Assembly: GCF_900111965.1 (NCBI RefSeq)
Contig: NZ_FOJT01000001.1
Location: forward strand, 310,001-374,000
Origin: Flavobacterium swingsii
GTDB taxonomy: Bacteria; Bacteroidota; Bacteroidia; Flavobacteriales; Flavobacteriaceae
Direction: 5' to 3'
DNA length: 64,000 nt
Every line of letters starts with the position of its first letter. The stretch's first letter is position 1. The notes below the pieces were generated by a model. The model ran no database searches and had not been told where the DNA came from. It saw only the letters and a list, made by a program, of their open reading frames with translations. The position numbers and the translations under genes were made by a program. Shown in pieces: positions 8,454 through 17,676 of this stretch.

Positions 8454-10928
8454 ATGAAAATTAAAATCTTAATCCTTTTTAGTTTATTGAATTTTACTTT
8501 TGTAAAAGCTCAAAATTCTGCTCCTGAAACTAAAAATATAGGGAATGTTTCTGGAAGTATTTCTGGAAAAGTCGTTGACAAAAAAACCAACGAAGCAATT
8601 CCTTACGCATCGGTAACTATAAAAGATGGCGCAAAAGTTGTTTCTGGTGGAATTACAAAAGAAAATGGAAGCTTTACAATTTCGAACTTAATACTACAAG
8701 AGCTAACCATCGAAGTTCAGTTTATGGGCTACAAAAAACAGGTTAGCAATGTCACTTTAAATTCTGAAAATAAAAATATTACTCTAAAAACAATTGCTCT
8801 CGAAGAAGAAGCTACGCAACTTACTGAAGTTTCTATCGTAAAAGAACGTTCAAGTATTGAGCAAAAAATAGATAGAAAAGTAGTAACCGTTGGTAAAGAT
8901 TTAGTTGCTTCTGGAACAACCGCTTCAGAAATAATGAACAATATTCCTACAGTGAGTGTCGATCCGCAAACCAAAGAATTGAGTTTGAGAGGAAATACCA
9001 ATGTAAAAGTTTTAGTAGATGGCAAACCAACAAATATTGATGCGACACAATTATTGCAACAAATTCCGTCTTCATCTATCAAACAAATTGAATTGATTAC
9101 AAATCCTTCGGCTAAATATAGTCCTGAAGGAATGAGCGGAATTATAAATATCATTTTGCATAAAAATGCAAATACAGGTTTCAACGGGAGTATAAATTCT
9201 GGCGTAACTTTTGGAATAACACCAAGATTAAACACCGCTTTAAACCTAAATTATAAAGTTGGTAAAGTAAATATTTATAGTAATTACGGATTAAACCACG
9301 GAAAAAACAGAAACCATGGTTATGTAAACAGTTTTAGACCAAGTTTAGAAAATGAGCAACAATTTGAGTTTAACAGTTTAAATACTTCTCATTTATTAAA
9401 ATTAGGAATGGATTATTATATTGATGATAAAAATACATTCTCGATATATACCAATCAGAATATTACAAATGGAAGTGGTAATGGTTTGACAGATGTAAAT
9501 TATCTTAGTGTTTTAAATAGTGATTCGAGTCAATTATTCCAATCAAAATCCGATAATAACACACAAACCTATGATTTAGATTTTAAACATGATTTTACTA
9601 AAAAAGGTGAAAACATAGAATTTCAGGCTAATGTTTCGAATACAAAAAATAAAGAAAATACAACTTATGATTCAACAGAGTTTAACCCAAATTCTAATTC
9701 ATCAAAAATAAATATTGTACACGGAAACACAAATTACATTCAGTTTAATGTTGATTATGTAAATCCATTAACCGAAACTACAAAATTAGAAGTTGGTGCC
9801 GAAACCAGAATTCAAAATACAGAGAATAATTTTGATGAATCGACTAGCAAACCTTCTGTATTTAATTCGACAACAGCCGACAACGACTTCACATTCAACC
9901 GAAACATTAGTTCCTTATACACTAATTACAGCAAAAAATGGGATAAATGGAGCGGACAAATTGGTGTTCGTATCGAAAATTATGCAATAGATGGCGATTT
10001 CCAGAGAAACGAAAATTCTGTAAATCCTACAACCAGTTTTAGCGGAAACCAAACAACAAAAGACAATATCTTTTCGGTTTATCCTTCAGCCTTTTTTACT
10101 TATGCTGCAAATGACAAAAATTCATTCAATTTTAATTATTCAAGACGTGTAGACAGACCAAGTATTGGACAAATAAGTCCTATTCGTGAGCGAACATCAC
10201 CATTGGTAGAGTTTAGAGGAAATCCTGAATTAGAACCACAATTTACCAATTCGTTTGAAGTAAATTATACACGCACCACAAAAATTGGATCTATCACTTC
10301 TGGCGTATTTTACAGACAAATAAATAACGAAATAAACCGAACAATATATAAAAACCCAAGTGATAGCAAACAAGATATTGTTTCATACTCAAATTTTGAT
10401 AATAACAATGCTTTTGGGGTTGAAACCTCTGCAAATTTGAAATTCGCAAAATGGTGGTCTGCAAATGCCAGTGCCGATGCATATTTTAAAACTGTAAAAG
10501 GAACTGTAGAAAATGCCAACACAGGTCTTATGGAAAATGGTGAGATCGATGTTGTTTCTTTTAACGCTCGCGTAAATCAAACATTTACAGCAACAAAAAA
10601 CCTAAAAATTAATTTATTCGGAATGTATCGCGGTCGTGATTTAGGATTACAATTTGAAAGAAGCCCAATGTATAAAGCTGACATAGGAGCAACTTATTCT
10701 ATCCTTAAAGGAAAAGGAAGTATTACAGGAAGATTAAATGATATTTTTAATAACATGCATTTTCAGTTTGACGGAAGTATTCCTTACAAACAAGCAGGTG
10801 CTTTTTACTGGGAAAGCAGAACGGTTTATGTAGGATTAAATTATATGTTTGGTGGTGGAAAAAACAAAGCACTACAGCGCAAACAACGTGATGCCAACGA
10901 AACCCAAAGCGGTGGAGGAATGATGTAA
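8454..10928 (+). CDS. TonB-dependent outer-membrane receptor with carboxypeptidase-like domain
   Basis: Signal peptide 1-20 (FVKAQ). Residues 34-112 form a carboxypeptidase-D regulatory-like domain (SGKVVDKKTNEAIPYASV ... GITKENGSFTI). A plug domain spans about 140-240 (MNNIPTVSVD, LRGNTNVKVLVDGKPT, ELITNPSAKYSPEGMSGIINI). The remainder is a 16- to 22-strand-type barrel of the OMP_b-brl_3 class. Such receptors bind a ligand outside and import it using TonB energy; the substrate cannot be told, since no SusD partner or degradative genes lie nearby. The tail is a short basic/Gln-rich stretch ending GGGMM. It is a single-gene unit with its own promoter and terminator. Confidence 0.87.
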   Translation: MKIKILILFSLLNFTFVKAQNSAPETKNIGNVSGSISGKVVDKKTNEAIPYASVTIKDGAKVVSGGITKENGSFTISNLILQELTIEVQFMGYKKQVSNVTLNSENKNITLKTIALEEEATQLTEVSIVKERSSIEQKIDRKVVTVGKDLVASGTTASEIMNNIPTVSVDPQTKELSLRGNTNVKVLVDGKPTNIDATQLLQQIPSSSIKQIELITNPSAKYSPEGMSGIINIILHKNANTGFNGSINSGVTFGITPRLNTALNLNYKVGKVNIYSNYGLNHGKNRNHGYVNSFRPSLENEQQFEFNSLNTSHLLKLGMDYYIDDKNTFSIYTNQNITNGSGNGLTDVNYLSVLNSDSSQLFQSKSDNNTQTYDLDFKHDFTKKGENIEFQANVSNTKNKENTTYDSTEFNPNSNSSKINIVHGNTNYIQFNVDYVNPLTETTKLEVGAETRIQNTENNFDESTSKPSVFNSTTADNDFTFNRNISSLYTNYSKKWDKWSGQIGVRIENYAIDGDFQRNENSVNPTTSFSGNQTTKDNIFSVYPSAFFTYAANDKNSFNFNYSRRVDRPSIGQISPIRERTSPLVEFRGNPELEPQFTNSFEVNYTRTTKIGSITSGVFYRQINNEINRTIYKNPSDSKQDIVSYSNFDNNNAFGVETSANLKFAKWWSANASADAYFKTVKGTVENANTGLMENGEIDVVSFNARVNQTFTATKNLKINLFGMYRGRDLGLQFERSPMYKADIGATYSILKGKGSITGRLNDIFNNMHFQFDGSIPYKQAGAFYWESRTVYVGLNYMFGGGKNKALQRKQRDANETQSGGGMM

Positions 10929-10933
10929 TAAGC

Positions 10934-10963
10934 AAAAAGCTCCAAATTTCTTTGGAGCTTTTT
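10934..10963 (+). terminator. Terminator after the TonB-dependent receptor
   Basis: Arms of 13 bp (aaaaagctccaaa, 10934-10946; complement 10951-10963) with a 4-base loop and a T run. Confidence 0.85.
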
Positions 10964-10982
10964 TTTATAAAAATGTTTTCCT

Positions 10983-11020
10983 GAGTGAAGTCGAAGGATT
11001 GAAAGGTTTCGACTCCGCTC
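10983..11020. repeat. Imperfect palindrome of the dispersed TTCGACTnCGCTCA family
   Basis: Arms GAGTGAAGTCGAA and TTCGACTCCGCTC pair with two mismatches around a short loop and end near AACTGACA. Related sequences occur at 30778-30835, 58183-58205 and 60577-60612. It lies between two convergent genes. Confidence 0.65.
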
Positions 11021-11064
11021 AAACTGACAAGTTTTAAATTATTATCTTTCTTAATAAATAAGAA

Positions 11065-12072
11065 TTACCACTTAATAATAGCACTTGCCCAAGTAAATCC
11101 TGAACCAAATGCAGCGAGAACAACTGTATCACCAGACTTAATTTTTCCTTGTTCCCAAGCTTCGGTCAAAGCAATAGGAATAGATGCTGCAGTAGTATTT
11201 CCGTATTTTTGAATGTTATTAAAAACCTGATCGTCATTCAAACCAAATTTCTTTTGTATGAACTGAGAAATTCTCAAATTCGCTTGATGCGGAATGAGCA
11301 TATCTATATCCGAAACTTGTAAATTATTGGCTACTAAACCTTCATTTATCACTTCACTAAAACGAACTACCGCGTGTTTAAACACAAATTGTCCGTTCAT
11401 ATAAGGGAAATAACTTTCGTCGTCTGGATTGTTTTCGGCAATAATATCCGAAACCCAACGTCCGCCCATTCCTGGTGCTAAAACAGATAATTCTTTTGCA
11501 TGTTCCCCTTCCGAATGTAAATGTGTCGATAAAATTCCTTTGGTTACATCTTCTTCTCTGCTTAAAACCGCTGCTCCTGCTCCATCTCCAAAAATAACCG
11601 AAACATTTCGCCCACGAGTAGTCATATCTAATCCTAATGATTGCACTTCTGAAGCAACAACCAAAATATTTTTATACATTCCTGTTTTAATATATTGGTC
11701 TGCAACCGACAAAGCATAAACAAATCCCGAACATTGGTTTCTAACATCTAATGCGCCAATAGTTCTTAGTCCCAACTCTTTTTGCAAAGCAACTCCTGGA
11801 CCTGGAAAATAATAATCGGGAGAAATGGTCGCAAAAACAATAAAATCGATATCATCGTTAGACAATCCAGAACGTTCAATTGCAATTTTTGCAGCTTTTA
11901 CACCCATCGATGTTGTTGTATCTTCCCCTCTTACAATATGCCTACGTTCTTGAATACCAGTTCGTTCCTGAATCCATTCGTCATTTGTATCTATAATTTT
12001 TGCTAAATCGTCGTTTGTGACTATATTGTCTGGAACATAATGACCTAGACCAGTAATTTTAGAATGATACAT
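11065..12072 (-). CDS. Beta-ketoacyl-ACP synthase III (FabH-type)
   Basis: The 335 residues match KAS III, the thiolase-fold enzyme that condenses acetyl-CoA (or another primer) with malonyl-ACP to begin fatty acid synthesis. The catalytic triad is visible: Cys114 in VRNQCSGF, His262 in IPHQANLR and Asn292 in KYGNTTAAS. The substrate loop WIQERTGIQERRH near residue 33 and FGDGAGAAVL at 161 are typical. The gene is alone, not beside plsX/rpmF where the main fabH usually lies, so it may be a second KAS III with a different primer; hence no symbol. A textbook promoter precedes it. Confidence 0.87.
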   Translation of the reverse strand: MYHSKITGLGHYVPDNIVTNDDLAKIIDTNDEWIQERTGIQERRHIVRGEDTTTSMGVKAAKIAIERSGLSNDDIDFIVFATISPDYYFPGPGVALQKELGLRTIGALDVRNQCSGFVYALSVADQYIKTGMYKNILVVASEVQSLGLDMTTRGRNVSVIFGDGAGAAVLSREEDVTKGILSTHLHSEGEHAKELSVLAPGMGGRWVSDIIAENNPDDESYFPYMNGQFVFKHAVVRFSEVINEGLVANNLQVSDIDMLIPHQANLRISQFIQKKFGLNDDQVFNNIQKYGNTTAASIPIALTEAWEQGKIKSGDTVVLAAFGSGFTWASAIIKW

Positions 12073-12101
12073 ATTTTATATTTTTATTAAAAATCAGTTT
12101 G

Positions 12102-12131
12102 CAAATTTACACTTATTGTAAAATTACGCAA
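12102..12131 (-). promoter_or_regulatory. Promoter of the KAS III gene
   Basis: Minus-strand TAAATTTG (12109-12102) with TTG (12131-12129) 19 bases upstream, the Bacteroidota consensus. The predicted leader is about 25 nt. Confidence 0.7.
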
Positions 12132-12175
12132 TTTATATTAGTTAGTTTTACTTAATTTGTATAAATAAAAAACCA

Positions 12176-12949
12176 ATGGATTATATTATCATTTGCCTAT
12201 TTGCATTATTGGGCTCCGCTTTAACCTTATTTTCTGGTTTCGGTTTGGGAACAATTCTTCTACCCGTTTTTGGATTGTTCTTTCCCATAGAAATCGCAGT
12301 TGTACTTACTGCTTTAGTTCATTTTATGAATAATATTTTTAAGCTATTTCTCTTCGGAAAAAAAGCCAATTCAGCTGTTATTTTTAAGTTCGGAATTCCT
12401 GCTATATTTTTTGCTTTTCTTGGTGCTTATTTATTAAAATTACTAACTCAAATGCAACCCATATTTCAATATTCTATTTCCGAAAAGGTTTTTGAAATAA
12501 TGCCTTTGAAACTTATTATTGGATTATTACTAATTGTTTTTTCTTTGTTCGATTTTATTCCGAAGCTAAAAAATTTAGAATTCGATAAAAAATATTTATC
12601 TGTTGGCGGTATCTTAAGTGGTTTTTTTGGTGGGATTTCTGGTCATCAAGGCGCATTACGAAGCGCTTTCTTAATTCGTTCCGGCCTAAGCAAAGAATCG
12701 TTTATTGCCACAGGAGTTGTTATTGCTTGTTTGGTCGATGTTTCTAGATTAAGTATTTATATTCCAAAAATTGTAAATAATGAACTTTCGTTAAATTACA
12801 AATTAGTTCTATTTGCAACACTTTCTGCCTTTTTAGGAGTTTATTTTGGTAATAAATTATTGCAAAAAACAACCTATAAATCTATTCAAAACATTGTCGC
12901 ATTTATGTTGCTTGCTTATGGTTTTTTATTGATTTTTGGAATTATTTAA
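12176..12949 (+). CDS. TauE/SafE (TSUP) family membrane permease
   Basis: The 257 residues hold about eight hydrophobic segments in two halves, each half starting with the Gly-rich pattern of the TSUP family (GFGLGTILLPVFGLFFP near 21; GGILSGFFGGISGHQGALRSAFL near 144). These permeases move sulfite, sulfonates or other small organic anions across the inner membrane; the substrate here cannot be told. Divergent from the KAS III gene with 103 bp between, and its 3' end overlaps the opposing gene by 8 bp. Only a one-mismatch -7 box (TTAATTTG) is seen upstream. Confidence 0.82.
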   Translation: MDYIIICLFALLGSALTLFSGFGLGTILLPVFGLFFPIEIAVVLTALVHFMNNIFKLFLFGKKANSAVIFKFGIPAIFFAFLGAYLLKLLTQMQPIFQYSISEKVFEIMPLKLIIGLLLIVFSLFDFIPKLKNLEFDKKYLSVGGILSGFFGGISGHQGALRSAFLIRSGLSKESFIATGVVIACLVDVSRLSIYIPKIVNNELSLNYKLVLFATLSAFLGVYFGNKLLQKTTYKSIQNIVAFMLLAYGFLLIFGII

Positions 12950-13322
12950 ACATTAATTCCTTAATTTTAAAATCTCTTTCGAAAGAAAATGTTGCAGTCG
13001 CTTGATTGACATAATTGTAAATTTGAAGCGCTTTTTTTGCATACTTTTCTTTATCCATTTTAATCAAAATATCAGCAAATAATTCAAGATTTTCGTGATT
13101 AAAACCTTCTTTTTGCGTCAAAAATTCAATAAGATTATCATCAGAAATAGTATCTAAAATTTCTAAATCAAAACCTAATTGCTCGTTTAATTTAAAATTA
13201 ACCACCGAAACTGTTTCAGATAATCCATCACTGCTCTTAGTTCTTGTTAACTTTTCTAATATTTTTTTCAAAACAAATCCCAATTGATTAATTTGCCTTG
13301 TCAAATAATCTTCTTTTCCCAT
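12942..13322 (-). CDS. Conserved hypothetical helical protein (126 aa)
   Basis: I do not recognise this protein. It is soluble, charged and predicted helical, begins MGKEDYLTRQINQLGFVLKKIL and has no signal peptide or catalytic motif. Its ATG follows the stop of the ABC ATPase gene after one base, so the two are almost certainly cotranscribed and it may assist that ATPase. Its 3' end overlaps the convergent TSUP gene by 8 bp. The start pattern (short acidic/basic head, then an amphipathic helix) recalls small DUF proteins of Firmicutes, but I cannot confirm a family. Confidence 0.7.
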   Translation of the reverse strand: MGKEDYLTRQINQLGFVLKKILEKLTRTKSSDGLSETVSVVNFKLNEQLGFDLEILDTISDDNLIEFLTQKEGFNHENLELFADILIKMDKEKYAKKALQIYNYVNQATATFSFERDFKIKELMFK

Positions 13323-13323
13323 T

Positions 13324-14268
13324 TTATTTTATAATTAAAGCCACTTCTTCATTGTATTTTAAGTCCGTATCATGCTCGAAAAAAATTATTTTTTTATCGA
13401 AAATCGATTTAATTAAAAAATGACTTCCTCTAAAATAAGATTGTTTTACTATCACTTTCAACATTCCGTTTTCAGATATTTTCAGTTGATGCGGATACAA
13501 TAAAATAATTTCATCTTCTCCTTCTACAGAAGAAATTTGCGATAATTTAAGCTCATTAACTTCTCCAAAAAGCGATGCAGTATATTTATGAATTGGATTC
13601 GTATAAATTTCTTTTGAAATGCCTTTTTCTAGAATTTTTCCGTCGTGTAAAATAATTGTTTCGTCAGAAAAAGACAAAGCATCAGTACTATCATGAGTAG
13701 CAACCAAACAAGTAATATTTTTTTCTTTTAGATATGAAAATAGGTTTCTGCGCAAAGCATTTTTTCTAAAATTGTCTATATGACTAAACGGTTCGTCGAG
13801 TAACAAAACCTCGGGTTCAAGTGCTAAAACTCTAGCAATGGCAACCCGTTGTTGTTGTCCTCCGCTAAGAAATTGTGCTTTTACATGAGCAAATTCTGTC
13901 ATTTCGACAATTTCGAGCAATTCCTGAATTCGGTTATTTTTTTGCTCTTTATCTATATTCGACAAATACTTTCCTACATTCTCGGAAACGGTTATATAAG
14001 GCATCAAATCGAAATCTTGTGCCAAATATTTCATACAATCCATGCCTGGAACCAAGTTGAATTTTGGCCCTAAAACTTCCGTTTCTTTCCAAAACAACTG
14101 ACCTTCATCTAAATCATATAAACCATAAACCAGTTTTAAAAGTGTACTTTTTCCGCAACCACTTTCACCCAAAATAGCAATGTTTTGCCCTTGAGTTACG
14201 GTAAAATCAATATTATGAATAATTATTTTATTGGTATAACCAAATGAAATATTTTGAACTTGAAGCAT
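13324..14268 (-). CDS. ABC transporter ATP-binding protein
   Basis: Using Met at 14268 (MLQVQNISFGYTNK), 314 residues: Walker A GESGCGKST (34-42), signature LSGGQQQR (134-141), Walker B VLLLDEP (154-160) and switch His192 in ATHDS. The C-terminal 90 residues look like a small beta-rich regulatory domain, as in ATPases of the iron(III)/polyamine importer type. An upstream Met in frame would add 14 residues, but the promoter -7 element (14286-14293) falls inside that extension, so I reject it. No permease or binding protein gene is near, so the substrate is unknown. The 126-aa gene follows directly. Confidence 0.88.
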   Translation of the reverse strand: MLQVQNISFGYTNKIIIHNIDFTVTQGQNIAILGESGCGKSTLLKLVYGLYDLDEGQLFWKETEVLGPKFNLVPGMDCMKYLAQDFDLMPYITVSENVGKYLSNIDKEQKNNRIQELLEIVEMTEFAHVKAQFLSGGQQQRVAIARVLALEPEVLLLDEPFSHIDNFRKNALRRNLFSYLKEKNITCLVATHDSTDALSFSDETIILHDGKILEKGISKEIYTNPIHKYTASLFGEVNELKLSQISSVEGEDEIILLYPHQLKISENGMLKVIVKQSYFRGSHFLIKSIFDKKIIFFEHDTDLKYNEEVALIIK

Positions 14269-14285
14269 AGTTAATTTTAAAAATA

Positions 14286-14293
14286 CAAACTTA
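14286..14293 (-). promoter_or_regulatory. Promoter -7 element of the ABC ATPase operon
   Basis: Minus-strand TAAGTTTG, ending 17 bases before the ATG at 14268. It fixes the start choice, because transcription would begin about 10 nt ahead of that ATG. Confidence 0.6.
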
Positions 14294-14310
14294 CAAAGTA
14301 TTCTAAACAA

Positions 14311-14338
14311 AAAAGCTGTTTCTCTCGAAACAGCTTTT
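14311..14338 (-). terminator. Terminator after the OmpA-like gene
   Basis: Perfect 12-bp arms (aaaagctgtttc, 14311-14322; complement 14327-14338), loop tctc, followed on the minus strand by TTTTTTG. It separates the lipoprotein operon from the ABC unit. Confidence 0.85.
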
Positions 14339-14357
14339 AAAATATTGTGATAAAAAA

Positions 14358-15053
14358 TTAGTTACCAGATTCTTTTTTAGCGTCATTTACCATCTTATCA
14401 TTTGCAGTAATTGCAAACTCTACACGACGGTTTTGAGATTTCCCTTCAGCTGTTTCGTTAGATGCAATAGGATCTGCTTCTCCAAGTCCTGAAGTATTAA
14501 AACGAGAACTCGCCAAACCTTTTGCTGATAAGTAAGATTTTACAGAAGCGGCTCTTTGTTGTGACAATGTCATATTATAATCATCAGCTCCTGAACTATC
14601 AGTATAACCATATATTTGAATATCAGTATCTGGATATTCATTAAAAACTGACACTAATTTATCTAAATTTGCTTTGGCAGTAGATGTTAATGTCGATTTG
14701 TTAGTATCAAAACGCACTGAGTTTTCACCCAAAACCAATCTAATTCCTTCTCCTACTCTTTCTACTTTTGCTCCAGGCAAAGATTCTGATATTTTTCTTG
14801 CTTGCTTGTCCATTTTGTTACCAATAACGCCACCAGCAACACCACCAATAACACCACCTAAAACAGCACCCAAAGCACCGTTTCCTCCTTTTCCGATGTT
14901 GTTACCTAAAACACCCCCAAGTATTGCACCACCAACTGCGCCAATTGCAGCACCACGTTGGGTTTTATTTGTGTTTTTTACCGATTCGCAACCTGATAAA
15001 ACAGTTCCTAAAAAGAAGGAAAGCGAAAGTATGTATATAATTGACTTTTTCAT
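14358..15053 (-). CDS. OmpA-like lipoprotein with glycine zipper
   Basis: Lipoprotein signal with lipobox LSGC (Cys22). Residues 33-80 form a long glycine zipper (GAAIGAVGGAILGGVLG ... GGVIGGVAGG), a membrane-embedded hairpin. Residues about 105-215 form an OmpA C-terminal peptidoglycan-binding domain with GYTDSSG (149-155), LSQQRAASV (163-171) and NRRVEF (208-213). It resembles E. coli YiaD and would tie the outer membrane to the cell wall. It is cotranscribed with the lipocalin-like lipoprotein 11 bp upstream and followed by a terminator. Confidence 0.9.
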   Translation of the reverse strand: MKKSIIYILSLSFFLGTVLSGCESVKNTNKTQRGAAIGAVGGAILGGVLGNNIGKGGNGALGAVLGGVIGGVAGGVIGNKMDKQARKISESLPGAKVERVGEGIRLVLGENSVRFDTNKSTLTSTAKANLDKLVSVFNEYPDTDIQIYGYTDSSGADDYNMTLSQQRAASVKSYLSAKGLASSRFNTSGLGEADPIASNETAEGKSQNRRVEFAITANDKMVNDAKKESGN

Positions 15054-15064
15054 ATTTGCAGTTT

Positions 15065-15541
15065 TTAGTTTGATTTATTAAATTGATAAACGATATTCGT
15101 CATTTTTCCTCCAATATTTATATTGTCAATCAATTTGAATGATTCAGCAGTTTGATCAGCAACATTAAGAATATAACCTTGTTGCATTTTTTTGGCTTTT
15201 ACGCCTTCAGCCAAAAATTTTAATACAAATTGTCCGTCTTTGTTTACATACCATTTAATTTTCGAAGCAAAACTCGTACAATTAGCCTGTGTTAAAGCCA
15301 TTTCTCCCGAATCATTGTTCGAAATAAATTTCCAAGTACTACCTTCGAAACATTTTGAGTCGGCCAAATCGAAAGAAGTGATTTTAAACATATCCGATCC
15401 TGCATAAGTTACAGAAGCGATTGTCCAATTTCCTTTGATAGCGACTTGAGATTTCCTGTCAACACTGGTTGCAGCGACTGGAGCTGGAGTCTTACATGCA
15501 GCAAAAAATGCCAGTAAGCTTACTAATAGTAATTTTTTCAT
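15065..15541 (-). CDS. Lipocalin-like lipoprotein
   Basis: 158 residues. The N-terminus MKKLLLVSLLAFFAAC has Cys16 as the lipidation site. The mature part (IKGNWTIASVTY ... GSTWKFISNNDSGEMAL ... ESFKLI) resembles the lipocalin-like domain frequent in Flavobacteriia, a small beta-barrel that may bind hydrophobic ligands. First gene of a two-gene operon with the OmpA-like lipoprotein (11 bp gap), which suggests a shared envelope role. No consensus -7 box was found upstream. The function beyond envelope location is unknown. Confidence 0.75.
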   Translation of the reverse strand: MKKLLLVSLLAFFAACKTPAPVAATSVDRKSQVAIKGNWTIASVTYAGSDMFKITSFDLADSKCFEGSTWKFISNNDSGEMALTQANCTSFASKIKWYVNKDGQFVLKFLAEGVKAKKMQQGYILNVADQTAESFKLIDNINIGGKMTNIVYQFNKSN

Positions 15542-15713
15542 TTGTTAGTTTGTTTAATTTTTAATGCTTGCCTAATATACAACTACCATGCCAATTTTAT
15601 GGCTTTTTTTAACAAAAGTTATAATAATTTCAGTCAATTTGTCATTTTAATAAATTTTGGTATTTATTTTGACTACTCAAAGATATTAAAAATACTAATT
15701 AAAAACTCAAAAT

Positions 15714-17612
15714 ATGACAACAGGAAAAATTAATGTTTCGGTAGAAAACATCTTTCCCTTAATCAAGAAATTCCTTTATAGCGATCACGAGATTTTCTTA
15801 CGTGAACTAATTTCTAACGGAACCGATGCCACTTTAAAACTGAAACACCTTACAAGCATTGGCGAAGCCAAAGTAGAATATGGCTCTCCTATTATCGAAA
15901 TTAAAATTGATAAAGAAGCTAAAAAAATTCACATCATCGACCAAGGATTAGGAATGACAGCTGATGAAGTAGAAAAATACATCAATCAAGTTGCATTTTC
16001 TGGTGCCGAAGAATTTTTAGACAAATACAAAGATTCTGCTAAAGATTCTGGGATTATTGGTCATTTTGGTCTTGGTTTTTATTCTGCTTTTATGGTTGCC
16101 GAAAAAGTAGAGATTATTACCAAATCATACAAAGACGAACCAGCTGCACATTGGACTTGCGACGGAAGCCCAGAATTTACTTTAGAAACTGCTGACAAAA
16201 CTTCTCGTGGAACAGAAATCATCCTTCACATTGCTGAGGATTCTTTAGAGTTTTTAGAAGATTCGAAAATTTCAGGTTTATTGAATAAGTATAATAAATT
16301 TATGCCTATTCCGATTAAGTTTGGAACTAGAACCGAAAAAATAGAACAAAAGAAAGGCGAATTTGTTGAAACAGAAGACAAAGAAAATATTTTTACAGAA
16401 GTAGAAGTTGATAATATCATCAACAATCCAAATCCGGCTTGGACAAAACAACCAACAGATTTGACTGATGCCGATTACAAAGATTTTTACCGTGAGGTTT
16501 ATCCAATGCAGTTCGAAGAGCCTTTGTTTCATATTCATTTGAATGTAGATTATCCTTTCAACCTAACTGGAATCTTATATTTTCCGAAATTAGGTTCCGA
16601 TTTACAAATTCAGAAAGACAAAATTCAATTGTATCAAAATCAGGTTTATGTAACCGATAATGTAGAAGGAATTGTTCCTGAATTCTTGATGATGCTTCGT
16701 GGTGTGGTCGATTCTCCAGATATTCCTTTAAACGTTTCTCGTTCAGGATTACAAGCCGATGGTGCGGTTAAAAAAATCTCAAACTATATTACTCGTAAAG
16801 TTGCCGATAAACTAAAAGCTTTATTTACAGAAAACCGTGAAGATTTTGAACAAAAATGGAATGACATAAAAATTGTTTTAGAGTACGGAATGCTTTCGGA
16901 AGAGAAATTCTACGAAAAAGCAGGTGCTTTTGTTTTGTATCCAACAGTTGATGATAAATATTTTACTTTAGATGAAATAAAAGAAAATCTAAAGGAAAAC
17001 CAAACCAACAAAGACGGAAAATTAGTTGTTTTATACGCAGGAAATAAAGAAGCACAGCATTCTTATATCGAAATTGCAAAAGACAAAGGTTATGAAGTTT
17101 TGTTGTTAGATTCTCCAATTATTTCTCATTTAATTCAAAAAATAGAAAGCGATAATCAAGATATAACTTTCGTTCGTGTCGATTCTGATCATATTGATAA
17201 TTTGATTAAGAAAGAAGAAACTGCGATTTCTAAATTATCTGATGAAGAAAAAGAAAGCCTAAAAACCTCTTTAGAATCATTTATACCAAAAGCATATTCG
17301 GTACAACTGGAAGCTTTAGACAGCAATGCTTCTCCCTTTATTATCACGCAACCAGAATTTATGCGTCGTATGAAAGAGATGAGTCAATCTGGTGGCGGAA
17401 GCATGTTTGGCATGAATTATATGCCCGAAATGTATAATTTAGTGGTAAATACAAATTCTGATTTGGCTGCTTCAATTTTAAATAATAAAGACAAATCGGC
17501 TCAAGAAAACTTGGTAAAACAAGCTTTAGATTTGGCAAAATTGTCACAAAATTTATTAAAAGGAGAAGAATTAACTGCTTTTGTAAAGAGAAGTTTTGAA
17601 TTGATTAAATAA
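15714..17612 (+). CDS. htpG: Molecular chaperone HtpG (Hsp90)
   Basis: 632 residues, the expected length. The N-terminal GHKL ATPase domain shows FLRELISNGTDA (ATP-binding Asn/Asp helix), IDQGLGMT and GHFGLGFYSAFMVA. The middle domain has the RGVVDSPDIPLNVSRSGLQ segment, typical of Hsp90. HtpG is a cytosolic ATP-dependent dimer that assists folding of stressed proteins. The gene is a single unit between divergent promoters and a shared bidirectional terminator. Only an imperfect -7 box is seen upstream. Confidence 0.96.
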   Translation: MTTGKINVSVENIFPLIKKFLYSDHEIFLRELISNGTDATLKLKHLTSIGEAKVEYGSPIIEIKIDKEAKKIHIIDQGLGMTADEVEKYINQVAFSGAEEFLDKYKDSAKDSGIIGHFGLGFYSAFMVAEKVEIITKSYKDEPAAHWTCDGSPEFTLETADKTSRGTEIILHIAEDSLEFLEDSKISGLLNKYNKFMPIPIKFGTRTEKIEQKKGEFVETEDKENIFTEVEVDNIINNPNPAWTKQPTDLTDADYKDFYREVYPMQFEEPLFHIHLNVDYPFNLTGILYFPKLGSDLQIQKDKIQLYQNQVYVTDNVEGIVPEFLMMLRGVVDSPDIPLNVSRSGLQADGAVKKISNYITRKVADKLKALFTENREDFEQKWNDIKIVLEYGMLSEEKFYEKAGAFVLYPTVDDKYFTLDEIKENLKENQTNKDGKLVVLYAGNKEAQHSYIEIAKDKGYEVLLLDSPIISHLIQKIESDNQDITFVRVDSDHIDNLIKKEETAISKLSDEEKESLKTSLESFIPKAYSVQLEALDSNASPFIITQPEFMRRMKEMSQSGGGSMFGMNYMPEMYNLVVNTNSDLAASILNNKDKSAQENLVKQALDLAKLSQNLLKGEELTAFVKRSFELIK

Positions 17613-17640
17613 TATTTATTTGGTTAATCGTTTATTCAAA

Positions 17641-17676
17641 AAAAAAACCTGTAAGTGAGAACTTACAGGTTTTTTT
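17641..17676. terminator. Bidirectional terminator between htpG and the OMP gene
   Basis: Arms of 16 bp (aaaaaaacctgtaagt, 17641-17656; complement 17661-17676) with loop gaga. T runs lie on both strands and the two genes converge here. Confidence 0.85.

Noticed and set aside
10747..11022. 91-codon frame opposite the end of the TonB receptor gene
   Set aside because: Crosses a terminator and a palindrome; no family-like features.
14269..14310. Fourteen-codon extension of the ABC ATPase
   Set aside because: Contains the -7 element (14286-14293) and is not family-like.
15542..15733. 63-codon + strand frame before htpG
   Set aside because: AT-rich intergenic sequence overlapping the htpG start; low-complexity protein.
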